Below are positions 18,252 through 27,954 of a stretch of 64,000 bases of DNA, piece by piece. Each line of letters opens with the position of its first letter. Positions within the stretch are counted from its first letter, which is position 1. The notes under the pieces were generated by a model. The model had not been told where the DNA came from. It saw only the letters and a list, made by a program, of their open reading frames with translations, and ran no database searches. The position numbers and the translations under genes were made by a program. The DNA comes from Muribaculaceae bacterium Isolate-110 (HZI) (GTDB lineage: Bacteria; Bacteroidota; Bacteroidia; Bacteroidales; Muribaculaceae), in contig RIBL01000003.1 of the NCBI GenBank assembly GCA_003762875.1, positions 62,001-126,000 of the forward strand, given 5' to 3'.

Positions 18252-20237
18252 CTACGGCTCTGGAATCACGCCATCGGCCACAGCCGAGATGCGGCGCATT
18301 GGGGTGGTGTTGATGACCAGCGGCACTGTCTCGGAGGTGACTATGCTGGTATCGAGGCCCAAGGCCTCCTCGTCGGTCAGGCCCAGGCGGCTCAGCTGAC
18401 GGTGGAGATTCATGAGCCGCACTGTAGAGGGGCTGCACGAACTGTTGAGCGAAAACACCCGGTGGATGACAATGAAATGAAAGTCGCCCGCTATGCCACG
18501 CCGCCGCAGCGAGGGATAAGTGCTGGTGAGATCAAAGCGGCCCTGAGCCACAAGGTCCTCGACTATCTGACGCAGATAGACCGTCACACGCGGCGAGATG
18601 CGAAATCCGAGATACATCCTCACATCATAAAGCGTGTCGGGCACCACGGTCCTCACTTCATACTCGAGCGTGTCGGGCGCGTCGGTATAATCTATATGTA
18701 TCATCCAGTAGTGGTCAGCGCGTTTGGGCTGCTTGTTGATTATCGAATAGATGATTTTGCTCTCGACAGTGCCGTTGGCCGGCGCGCCTGAGAGATAGAT
18801 GAGATTGGAGGCATACTTGGGTATCTCCGTGTCGGCCTTGAGGTCGGTGATGACTCCGGCATAGTCGTCAAGCCTCACATACTCAAGCATGGAGCGGCGC
18901 ACTCTCACGCCCTTGCGCCACCCTATCATGACAAAGCATACAACGCCGGCAATGAGCATGGTAAACCATCCGCCGTGGGCAAACTTGAACATATTGGCCA
19001 CGAAGAAACATCCCTCCAGGGCCACATATCCCCCGAAAAATATGCCGACTACCCATCCGGGAGTGCGGTGCAGACGCAGATAGACGCCAAGGAGCACCGT
19101 GGTCATGAGCATGGTCACGGTGATAGCCAGTCCGTAGGCCGCCTCCATATGGGCCGACGAGCGAAACACGAGCACCGTCACGATGCAACCCGCATAAAGC
19201 GCGAGGTTGACGGCGGGTATATAGAGCTGACCGCGGTGGTCGGAGGTGTGCTTGATGACCATACGCGGCCAGAAGTCAAGGCCCATGGCTTCGCTGAAAA
19301 TGGTAAACGACCCGCTGAGCAGGGCCTGGCTCGCGATGACAGCCGCGCATGCCGACATCACAACTCCGGCCACGACAAACCAGTCAGGCATAATCCCGTA
19401 GAAAGGGTTGACGGCAGGGTCGATGTCGCCCCGGCGGGCTATCATCCACGCTCCCTGTCCGAGATAGTTGAGTATGAGCATGACTTTGACAAAAATCCAG
19501 CTCACCGCTATGTTGAGGCGTCCACAGTGGCCGAGGTCGGAGTAGAGGGCCTCGGCTCCGGTGGTACACAGAAACACCGCGCCCAACACCAGAAACCATC
19601 CCGGATAGGCCACCAACAGCTTCACGGCATACCACGGATTGAATGCCTTGAATATCGCGGGACACAGGTGGACACTCGCCGCCCCCATGACTCCGAGCAT
19701 CAGAAACCACACGAGCATATAGGGCCCGAAGAGGCGGCCGATGCTGCCGGTTCCGGCCCGCTGCATGAGAAATATGAGCGAGATTATGGCTATGACTATG
19801 GGCACTACGGGAATGGACGGGTCAATGGGGGCGAGCCCTTCGATGGCCGAGGTCACGGTCATGGCGGGCGTAATCACCCCGTCGGCTATCAGGGCGGCCG
19901 CGCCTATGGCGGCCACGACATAGAGCCATCGCGCACCCCTGCGTCTCAACAGCGAGTAGAGAGCCAGGATGCCCCCCTCGCCCTTGTTGTCGGCCCGGAG
20001 GGCTATGACCACATATTTGAGCGTAGTCTGGAGCGTTAGCGTCCATATCACACACGACACGGCTCCGATGATATAGTCGGCGTCATAGGCGGGATTGACA
20101 CCCATTATGGCCTTCATCACATAAAGGGGCGATGTGCCTATGTCGCCGAATACTATGCCCATGGTGACGAGCAGCCCCAGGGCCGAGAGGCGGTGGAGCG
20201 AAGAGGTTGTGGCGGCGTTGGCGGCTGAAGGTTTCAT
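18252..20237 (-). CDS. kup: Kup family low-affinity potassium transporter
   Basis: 661 residues with about twelve membrane segments in the N-terminal 440 or so residues and a cytosolic C-terminal domain. The N-terminal family signature GIVFGDIGTSPLYV is at about residues 27-40, followed by GEGGILALYSLL. It imports K+ with protons. It lies 122 bases downstream of the mscS-like gene on the same strand, so the two may form an osmoadaptation unit. The length is normal for Kup. Confidence 0.95.
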   Translation of the reverse strand: MKPSAANAATTSSLHRLSALGLLVTMGIVFGDIGTSPLYVMKAIMGVNPAYDADYIIGAVSCVIWTLTLQTTLKYVVIALRADNKGEGGILALYSLLRRRGARWLYVVAAIGAAALIADGVITPAMTVTSAIEGLAPIDPSIPVVPIVIAIISLIFLMQRAGTGSIGRLFGPYMLVWFLMLGVMGAASVHLCPAIFKAFNPWYAVKLLVAYPGWFLVLGAVFLCTTGAEALYSDLGHCGRLNIAVSWIFVKVMLILNYLGQGAWMIARRGDIDPAVNPFYGIMPDWFVVAGVVMSACAAVIASQALLSGSFTIFSEAMGLDFWPRMVIKHTSDHRGQLYIPAVNLALYAGCIVTVLVFRSSAHMEAAYGLAITVTMLMTTVLLGVYLRLHRTPGWVVGIFFGGYVALEGCFFVANMFKFAHGGWFTMLIAGVVCFVMIGWRKGVRVRRSMLEYVRLDDYAGVITDLKADTEIPKYASNLIYLSGAPANGTVESKIIYSIINKQPKRADHYWMIHIDYTDAPDTLEYEVRTVVPDTLYDVRMYLGFRISPRVTVYLRQIVEDLVAQGRFDLTSTYPSLRRRGIAGDFHFIVIHRVFSLNSSCSPSTVRLMNLHRQLSRLGLTDEEALGLDTSIVTSETVPLVINTTPMRRISAVADGVIPEP

Positions 20238-20359
20238 AGCTGAGAGGACGTGAGATTGCGACAGGAGGATGCCACTCGGGCCCTAAGCCCGGTGTCATCC
20301 TCCTTGTATAACCGTTCAGTCACCGCGAGGGTTCACATGCCCCTCACCGCCCGTCAGTC

Positions 20360-21292
20360 TCAATTCATGTGGACATCCACCTGCGGGAAGGGGAAGGAGA
20401 CGCCGGCCCGTTCGGGCAGACGGTTGTAGATGGTCTCGTTCATATCGAAAAACACTCTCCAGAAGTCGTCGCTTTTGACCCAGGCGCGTATCGAGAGGGT
20501 CACGGCCGAGTCGTCGAGCGAGGCGAGATATACCGCAGGGGGCACCACACCCTCGTCCGGAATCGGCTCGGAGAGCACACGCGGGTCAGCGGCAAGTATC
20601 TCGAGTATGGCCTCGCGGGCGCGCTCCACACTGTCACCGTAAGAGATGCCGATCTTCCACTCCACACGGCGATAGTGCTGGGTGGTGGAGTTGTTGATGG
20701 CCCCGGTGGAGAGTCCGCCGTTGGGTATGATGATGGTCTTGTAGTCGGGGGTGGTGATGATGGTCGAAAACATCTCGATCTTCTTGACCGTCCCGGCAAA
20801 TCCCTGTGCCTCGATGTAATCGCCCACCTTGAATGGCTTGAGGGCGAGGATGAGCACTCCGCCGGCAAAGTTCTGAAGCGTGCCGCTCAGTGCCATGCCT
20901 ATAGCGACACCGGCCGAGGCGAAGAGCGCGAGAAACGAGCTGGTCTCTATGCCGAGGATGCCGATGACTGCCACGATGAGTATAAAGTAGAGCACTATCC
21001 TCACAAAACTCAGCACAAACGTCAGCAACGAGGCTTCGACATTGCGTCGGCGCAGCAGACGGTCTGTGAAGTTGTAGAGACGGTTGATGACAAACTTACC
21101 GGCATAAAATACCAGTATTGCAGCCGCGAGCGAAATGGCGAAGTGGGCCAGGTCGGTGGCGATTGCGTTGATGACCTGGTCAAACGACATGTTTTTAAAC
21201 TGTGAGAGTTCTTCGGCGGGATTGGGTAGATCGACCGACGAGGCATCCGCCCCATGCGCTCCCATAATTGCATCAGCTATTGGATCAAACAT
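20360..21292 (-). CDS. MscS family mechanosensitive channel
   Basis: 310 residues: an N-terminal helix, membrane segments at about residues 45-65, 85-105 and 110-135, the pore helix TM3 with small residues (ASAGVAIGMALSGTLQNFAGG), then the beta domain (KPFKVGDYIEAQGFAGTV) and the mixed C-terminal domain. It opens under membrane tension to release solutes in hypo-osmotic shock. The ATG at 21292 follows directly after the hairpin elements. kup follows downstream. Confidence 0.93.
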   Translation of the reverse strand: MFDPIADAIMGAHGADASSVDLPNPAEELSQFKNMSFDQVINAIATDLAHFAISLAAAILVFYAGKFVINRLYNFTDRLLRRRNVEASLLTFVLSFVRIVLYFILIVAVIGILGIETSSFLALFASAGVAIGMALSGTLQNFAGGVLILALKPFKVGDYIEAQGFAGTVKKIEMFSTIITTPDYKTIIIPNGGLSTGAINNSTTQHYRRVEWKIGISYGDSVERAREAILEILAADPRVLSEPIPDEGVVPPAVYLASLDDSAVTLSIRAWVKSDDFWRVFFDMNETIYNRLPERAGVSFPFPQVDVHMN

Positions 21293-21301
21293 AATTATTA
21301 C

Positions 21302-21593
21302 TTGGCCTGCGGCCAAAGGTTATAAGGTTATTACTTGCTCTTCGAGCAAAGGTTATAAGGTTATGAGGTTATCAATAAGTCTTGTTTACTTGGCCTTCGG
21401 CTAAAGGTTATGGGGTTATTACTTGCTCTTCGAGCAAATGAGGTTATCAATAAGGTCAGTCGCTAAGCCCCTGAGGGGCATAGATTATACGGTTCTGTCG
21501 GTCGTTCATTAGACCCATTAGCCCCATTCGGCCCATTTGCCCCGGAAAATACCCCGCAGGCCCGACCTCATAACCTTTGCTCAGCGAGCAAGT
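21302..21593 (-). repeat. composite hairpin-repeat element upstream of mscS (copy 1)
   Basis: Read on the minus strand this holds a chain of blocks. TTGCTCGCTGAGCAA (21591-21577) and GGTTATGAGGT come first, then a run of GGGNCTAATG-like 10-mers (about 21545-21504), GACCGACAGAACC, a palindrome GCCCCTCAGGGGC (21478-21466), GACTGACCTTATTGATAAC, and four more hairpins at 21423-21437, 21390-21404, 21335-21349 and 21302-21316, ending 10 bases before the mscS ATG. The same block order occurs at 52213-52498. Confidence 0.75.
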
Positions 21594-22851
21594 AAGCTGG
21601 TGTCACACAGACCACATCCTTCCACCACTGGAGAGTGTTGTAGCCGCGCCACGAGATGTCGGAGGGCTTTTCGATGGCAAATGAGCCGAGTCCGCAATAT
21701 CGGGCGATATACAGACCGCCGATGCCGTTACGCGTGGCAGCCCCGTAGACCACGACCTTGCGCCACTGTGCGCGCCATGCCTCGAGCAGAGCGAGCGACG
21801 CGGCATGCTCCTTGTTGGCAGGATTGTCGGGATTGTCAGGGTCATCGGGGTCCTGGCGATGCGTCGTGGTAGTGAAATACTCCATAAGGTTGTCCATATC
21901 ATAGACATACCCCGTGTCATAAGGCTTATTATAGCGTTGTATCTCCGACACCCACGGATCGATTACAGTCACCGTTTCATAGATGTCCCTTGTCACATCG
22001 GCAAGCCCCTCGAGCTCTGTAATATTGTAGACAGCTATCTGACAACCGTCGTCATAGCCGTTCTCGTCAGCCTCATAAAATTTATACGTGTTCTCGGCCA
22101 TCCTGACCACGGCATCCTCATCGCTCAGCTCCGGGTCAAACATCACAGGCACATTCCTGTCATAAGGCATACCGTCGATGCTCAGTTCGGTCGGCGACGC
22201 CACAATCCAAGGCGTGATGTCGCGCAGCTCATATATGGTCTCGACATTGCCCATGAGACAGCAGTCAAAATAAATGAAGGCAAAACGCTCGTCGGCAAGC
22301 GTCCGAGCCAGCGACTGCACCGTGATGTGATAACCCCGGTCGTCACCAAAAGCCCTGTAACGGTCGTCATTCTCATTTATCCCGCCGAGCCACCCGTTGG
22401 CATGGCTCCAAAGCACCAGCCCATACTCATTGGCCGGCGCGATGCTCTTCATGTCGTCCATCACAAGGCTTATGCGCTCGGGGTCGACCGAATATATTGA
22501 CGGATCATCAGGATAGGTCTTGACCACTTTGAGCCCCTGCTCGGTGATTTCGAGCATCTGCGGCGGATTGCCCGACGCGGTCTTGGGACGGTTGTGATAC
22601 ACCAGCAGACGTCCGCCGTTGAGCGCGCCGCCCTTCACTCCATCGAGCATCTCGCGTATGTCGGCGTCGTCACACCCCCACTGGGTGCCGAGACTGTTGT
22701 CAGCCACCATATACACGAGCACAGTCCGGCCAACCGTCGCCACAGGTCCGGGCGCGGGGTCAATGACATCGTCCTTCTCATCAACACACGAGGCCGAAAG
22801 AGTCACGAAAGCAAAAAGCAATGATGTTAACCGTATTATAAAATCTCGCAT
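21568..22851 (-). CDS. clostripain-related (C11 family) cysteine peptidase lipoprotein
   Basis: 427 residues with a lipoprotein signal (lipobox LSASC, cysteine at residue 21). The clan CD catalytic dyad is H150 in LWSHANGW and a cysteine at 197/198 in YFDCCLMGN. C11 enzymes cleave after Arg or Lys; in Bacteroidales they occur as cell-surface proteases. The last nine codons and the TGA stop are read from one of the repeat hairpins (21577-21591), so the original C terminus was probably replaced by repeat sequence. Confidence 0.88.
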   Translation of the reverse strand: MRDFIIRLTSLLFAFVTLSASCVDEKDDVIDPAPGPVATVGRTVLVYMVADNSLGTQWGCDDADIREMLDGVKGGALNGGRLLVYHNRPKTASGNPPQMLEITEQGLKVVKTYPDDPSIYSVDPERISLVMDDMKSIAPANEYGLVLWSHANGWLGGINENDDRYRAFGDDRGYHITVQSLARTLADERFAFIYFDCCLMGNVETIYELRDITPWIVASPTELSIDGMPYDRNVPVMFDPELSDEDAVVRMAENTYKFYEADENGYDDGCQIAVYNITELEGLADVTRDIYETVTVIDPWVSEIQRYNKPYDTGYVYDMDNLMEYFTTTTHRQDPDDPDNPDNPANKEHAASLALLEAWRAQWRKVVVYGAATRNGIGGLYIARYCGLGSFAIEKPSDISWRGYNTLQWWKDVVCVTPAYLLAEQRL

Positions 22852-23203
22852 TACTTACACAATTTTTCTTTTAAAGCACACAAAGATAGTGATTATCGGC
22901 ATAATATGGAAACGGGAGTGTGTAAAATATGACACATCCTGCGCCTACGGCCGTCCAAAGTTAATATTATATCATTTCCGTACCGTTTTATTATATAATT
23001 TTGAACATATTTTTGTTAATAACTATTGCATTATAAAAAATTATGTTTACCTTTGCGTACAAACTACCATTACCTAAGTCGACAAGCCTCCATAATCACA
23101 ATTCGCGCAAGCGATTATGAAGCCTAAATATACAATAACCGCCATTCTTCTTACCTTATAACCAACCAATCACCTTAAATTATAAAACACAATCCTAAAT
23201 CAC
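22852..23203. other. divergent intergenic region of the C11 gene and the xylan locus
   Basis: 352 bases without a gene. A minus-strand TATCTTTG box at 22881-22888 could serve the C11 gene (30 bases before its start). The plus-strand promoter at 23025-23055 serves susC, leaving a leader of about 140 bases. I see no clear operator or riboswitch in the leader. Confidence 0.6.
23025..23055 (+). promoter_or_regulatory. promoter of the xylan locus
   Basis: ATTG at 23025-23028, 19 bases, then TACCTTTG at 23048-23055: the -7 box is perfect and the -33 box differs by one base from TTTG. A TTTTG also lies at 23011-23015. Confidence 0.7.
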
Positions 23204-26195
23204 ATGAAGTGCACAGTAAACCTATTGAGGTCCATAGTGCTATGGCTCGTCTGCATGACGCCGCTATGGGCCCTTTCCCAGAACATCACTGTGACGGGAA
23301 CCGTGCAGGATGAAGCGGGCGATCCGCTCATCGGTGCGACAGTTCAGCAGAAAGGAACGAATGTCGGCACAGCCACCGACATTGACGGTAATTTCTCGCT
23401 CAATGTATCCAAAAACGCTACACTTGTCGTCAGCTATGTCGGCTACACCACTCAGAGCGTATCCGTCGACGGACGCACATCCATCACGGTGACTCTCAAA
23501 GAGAACGCCGAAGTGCTCGATGAAGTGGTGGTAGTGGGCTACGGCCAGATGAAACGCTCCGACATGACCGGTTCGGTAGTGTCGGTGAGCGATGCCGCCA
23601 TCAAGAAATCGGTCCCCACAAGCATCGACCAGGTGCTCCAGGGCCGCGCGGCCGGTGTCACCATACAGGCCAACTCCGGTACTCCCGGTGCATCATCATC
23701 GATACGCATCCGCGGTGTCAACTCGCTCAACGCCACCAACCAGCCAATCTTCGTGATTGACGGCGTGGTCATCGACTCGGCCACCGACGACGAGTCATCC
23801 AACCCTCTGAGCTCCATCAATCCCTCCGACATCGTGTCGATGGACATCCTCAAGGACGCCTCGGCCACTGCCATCTACGGCTCGCGGGCATCCAACGGTG
23901 TGATTATGATAACCACCAAGCGCGGCGCGGCAGGCAACGCCACCATCACCTATGACGGATATGTAGGCTGGCAGGAACAGCCCACCAAATATGACATGCT
24001 CAACCTCCGCGAGTATGCAGCCCACCACAACGTGCGTTCCGACCTCGGCATCACCACAGGTTTCTCCAACGCATTCATCAACCCCGGACTGCTCGGCGAA
24101 GGCACCGACTGGCAGGACGAACTCTTCCGCAAAGCTCTCATGACCAGTCACAACATCTCCGTGTCGGGCGGCAACGAGAAGACCACCTATGCATTCTCGG
24201 GCGGCTATCTCAGCCAGGACGGTATCGCTCGCGGCTCGAGCTTCCGACGGCTCGTTTGACGGTCCCGACGACGTGTGGATGCCCGACAACCCCGTAGGAC
24301 TCGCGGCCATGCTCACCAACAATAACCGCAAGACCAACTTCCGCTTCAACACCTATCTCGAAGCAACCCTCTACAAAGGCCTCACACTCAAGACCGAAGT
24401 ATCCGGCGACTGGAACTACAACAATTATTACTACTTCCAGCCCACCTACCACTTCGGCGTCAAGACACAGGACACACGCACATCCAAGTGGACCAAGACC
24501 AACACCAAATACTGGTCGTGGCGCAACATCCTCACCTATGCCCAGACATTCAACAAAGTGCACAGCGTCAACGTGATGCTGGGCCAGGAAATGTCACACA
24601 GCAGCTGGGAGACTCAGGTAGGCACAGCCACAGGCTTCCTTACCAACACCACCCCCGACCTCTCGGCCGGCGACATATCCACATCGACCACAACAGGCTA
24701 CCGCAACACCAACGCCATATCATCGTTCTTCGGACGCGCCTTCTACTCGTTTGACGACCGCTACCTCCTCACGGCCACCATACGCCGCGACGGCTCGTCA
24801 AAGTTTGCCAAAGGCCACCGATGGGGATGGTTCCCCTCGGTAGCTCTCGCATGGCGCGCATCGCAGGAATCATTCCTCCGCGAGCTCCCCTGGCTCTACA
24901 ACGCCAAGCTCCGCGCCGGATGGGGCAAGACCGGCAACCAGAATGTTGCCGACTGGGCCACTGTCGCTCTTCTCAGCTACAAGACTACACCCTGGGGCAC
25001 CGGTGTCCTCACCGGCAACACCCCCAACACCGAGCTCACTTGGGAGACAACCACCTCCTGGAACCTCGGTCTTGACTTCGGAGTGCTCGACAACCGCATC
25101 GAACTCGTAGCCGACATCTACTACAAGAAGACCAACAATCTTCTGCTTCAGGTACAGATACCCGGCTTCGTAGGCTCTTCCGGCCACGGCGCGGCCTCCA
25201 ACCCTTGGGACAACGTAGGCTCAATCGAAAACAAGGGCGTCGAACTCACCCTCAACACCACCAACATCTCCAACCGCGACTTCCAGTGGACTTCCAACGT
25301 TGTCTTTGGCCTCAACCGCAACAAAGTGGCAAGCCTCGACACCGAAAACGCCACCCTCGACAAGTCGTTCCAGCCCTCGTCAAAGAGCCTCATCGTGACA
25401 CGCACCGTCGTAGGACAGCCCATCGGACAGTTCTACGGCCTCAAAGTCATCGGCCGCTTCGACAAGCCCACCGACTTCTACTATCACGACGCACAGGGCA
25501 ACCTCTGCGAAGTGGCACGCCCCAAAGGCGAAGCCATCGACAAGGCCCAGACATGGCTCGGCTACTACATCTATGAGGACGTCAACGGCGACGGAGTCAT
25601 TGACGCCGGCGACTATCAGTTCATTGGCAACCCAGAGCCAAAATTCACATGGGGCTTCGGCAACACATTCTCATGGAAAGGTCTTGACCTCACCGTCTTC
25701 TTCCAGGGCTCATATGGCGGCAAGGCTCTCAACCTCACACGCATGCGCATCGAGAATCCCCGCGACAACAACAACATCCTGCGCTCGTCGCTCAACTATG
25801 CACGCGTTGGCAAACTCGACCCCAACGGTCCCGACGACGACTTCCGCAACCTTTATGTCATCAACTCAGGCTCGACCGACATGATCGGCCTCACGCTCAA
25901 CGCCAGCAACTATGCCTACAATGAGGTGAGCGACCGCTTTATCGAGGACGCATCCTACATACGCCTGCAAAACATCTCGCTGGGCTACACTCTGCCCCGT
26001 CCCGTGGTGCGCAAGATATGCCTCGACAACGTGCGCGTGTACTGCAACATTCAGAACGTCTACACCTGGACCAAATACAAGGGTCTCGACCCCGAGGTCG
26101 GCGCGATGTATGGCGACGCCCTCATGACAGGCCTCGACTACGGACGCTATCCCTCGCCCCGCATCTACACATTCGGTCTGAACGTGTCATTCTAA
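23204..26195 (+). pseudogene. susC: SusC family TonB-dependent xylan-oligosaccharide transporter, interrupted by a deletion/frameshift
   Basis: The N-terminal part (23204-24259) has a signal peptide, a carboxypeptidase-D-like domain (VTGTVQDEAGDPLIGA), a TonB box (EVVVVGYG) and the plug. It runs off frame after GSSFRR and stops at 24259. The barrel resumes in another frame from about 24246 (DGSFDGPDD onward) and ends properly with FGLNVSF at 26195. The expected stretch of roughly 60 residues between the halves is missing, so bases were deleted (a number equal to 2 modulo 3), probably between CCGACGG-like direct repeats. The two parts sum to about 998 residues. The gene is inactive unless this is an assembly error. 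Confidence 0.85.
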
Positions 26196-26231
26196 CCACT
26201 GTCTCCCCCATCAAATCAAAAGAATCTTACA

Positions 26232-27923
26232 ATGAAACACAAGATATTCATCCTTGCCGCATTGGCCGCCGCAGGAATGGCCGTCACTTCATGTGACGAC
26301 TTCCTGGACCAGACCAATACCTACCAGGGCAACCTTGACACATTCTTTGATAGCGACGAGGCTATCGAGAATGCCACCGCACCGCTCTACAACTACGTGT
26401 GGTGCACGTTCAATGAAAAATTCTATTACAGCGTGGGCGACGGCCGTGCCAACAACATCACCGCGCGCTGGAGCGACTACATCTATCCCTACACCAACTT
26501 TACCGACAATGCCGCATCGCCTGGCCTTGAAGACGCTTGGGGCTCGTTCTACTCGGTCATCGCTCAGAGCAACAACACCATCAACGCCATCATCGACAAG
26601 GGTCAGGCCGCAAGCGAGCGCGCACGCATTCAGGGCATAGCCGAAGCACGCTTCATGCGCGGACTCGCCTTCTGGTACATCGGACAGGTATGGGCCAAGG
26701 GCATCATATACACCGACACTCAGGAGGCTCAGAAAAACACCGTCGTGCCTCCCCACCGCCAGACCGACGTCATAGAGTTTGCCATACGCGACATGGAGTA
26801 TGCCGCCGCCAACCTCTCGCCCACCGCCAAGCAGCCCGGACGCGTGACCTGCCACAGTGCCTACGGCATGCTATCGCGCTTCTACCTCACCATGGCCGGA
26901 CTCACCACCGACGGCATCTATGACGGCAACAACATTGCCACCGACCATAACCGCGGCTCACGCAACCAATATTATCTCGACCTGGCCCGCAAAGCCGCCG
27001 AGAAGTGCATCAAAGAGGGTCCCTACCGCCTCATGGACACCTACGGCTCGCTGTTCGCTGTCCCCACTTGGAACAACAACTCCGAGTCAGTATTCCAGCT
27101 CCAGTGGCTCCAGGGCGGCACCGACGCCATCGGATGGGGTGCCAACAACGCCATGAGCATCTTCTTCCAGTGGTCGACAATGGTCGGCGAGGAAAACTGG
27201 GGCAACGCCACCTATGCCTCCTATGACCTGGTGCGCACCTACCGTCCCGACGACTTCGCAGTGCGCCGCTACCACACCATCTGCACCGTGGGCGCATACT
27301 ATCCCGACCTCAACGTCAAGAACGGCGGCTACACCTACAACGTCACCGAGAAAGATTATGAGAAGAAGTGCAACATCAAGAAGCATGTAGTGGGCAAATA
27401 CGAGGACAACGGCGTGAGCTACAAGCAGTCATCAGGCGTCAACACCTACATGATGCGTCTGGCCGAGGTATACCTCAACTATGTGGAGGCCGTGCTCGGC
27501 AACAACGCCTCGACCTCCGACGCCACCGCCCTTCAGTTTCTCAACGACGTGCGCACACGCGCCAAGGCCAACCCCAAGACCGGGGCCATCACCTATGAGG
27601 ACATAAAGTATGAGCGTCGCATAGAGTTTGCTCTCGAAGGCCTATACTGGTATGACCTGCTCAACCGCAGCTACTACTGTCAGCAGGAGGTAATCAACTA
27701 CCTCAACGCCCAGGAGCGCAACGCATCCTACCAGTGGGACGAGACTGAGACTTGTCAGTATGCCAAGACCGCCGATGCCGACGACGTGGCCACCGCTACT
27801 GCCGCCAGCCTCACCCTCTCAATCTCCAACGTCGACCTTACACGCAACCCCCTTCTCGAGTCCACCCCCGTGGCCTATCCCTTCGGCGAGCGCGAAGTGT
27901 CACACACCGCTCTTTTCCAGTAA
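26232..27923 (+). CDS. susD: SusD family outer-membrane glycan-binding lipoprotein
   Basis: 563 residues. The lipoprotein signal has its cysteine at residue 21 (GMAVTSCDDFLDQ), typical of SusD. The TPR-like helical repeats of the family are visible (ARFMRGLAFWYIGQVWAKG; RLAEVYLNYVEAVLG), and the C-terminal RNPLLESTPVAYPFGERE resembles the usual SusD ending. It forms the lid on the SusC barrel and delivers glycan. It starts 36 bases after susC and is intact, although its partner is broken. Confidence 0.95.
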   Translation: MKHKIFILAALAAAGMAVTSCDDFLDQTNTYQGNLDTFFDSDEAIENATAPLYNYVWCTFNEKFYYSVGDGRANNITARWSDYIYPYTNFTDNAASPGLEDAWGSFYSVIAQSNNTINAIIDKGQAASERARIQGIAEARFMRGLAFWYIGQVWAKGIIYTDTQEAQKNTVVPPHRQTDVIEFAIRDMEYAAANLSPTAKQPGRVTCHSAYGMLSRFYLTMAGLTTDGIYDGNNIATDHNRGSRNQYYLDLARKAAEKCIKEGPYRLMDTYGSLFAVPTWNNNSESVFQLQWLQGGTDAIGWGANNAMSIFFQWSTMVGEENWGNATYASYDLVRTYRPDDFAVRRYHTICTVGAYYPDLNVKNGGYTYNVTEKDYEKKCNIKKHVVGKYEDNGVSYKQSSGVNTYMMRLAEVYLNYVEAVLGNNASTSDATALQFLNDVRTRAKANPKTGAITYEDIKYERRIEFALEGLYWYDLLNRSYYCQQEVINYLNAQERNASYQWDETETCQYAKTADADDVATATAASLTLSISNVDLTRNPLLESTPVAYPFGEREVSHTALFQ

Positions 27924-27954
27924 CCATACGTAACGAGTCAACACAGTTAAAGAT

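Noticed and set aside
21302-21437. Integron attC sites
   Set aside because: The hairpins are only 15 bases, lack R'/R'' core sites, and no integrase or cassette array is present.
24189-24245. Start of the second susC frame as a separate gene
   Set aside because: The first 19 residues are out-of-frame plug sequence and the rest is a barrel continuing the first part; it is one disrupted gene.
24235-24262. Programmed frameshift in susC
   Set aside because: A programmed shift would leave all residues encoded, but about 60 expected residues are missing, and no slippery heptamer is seen.
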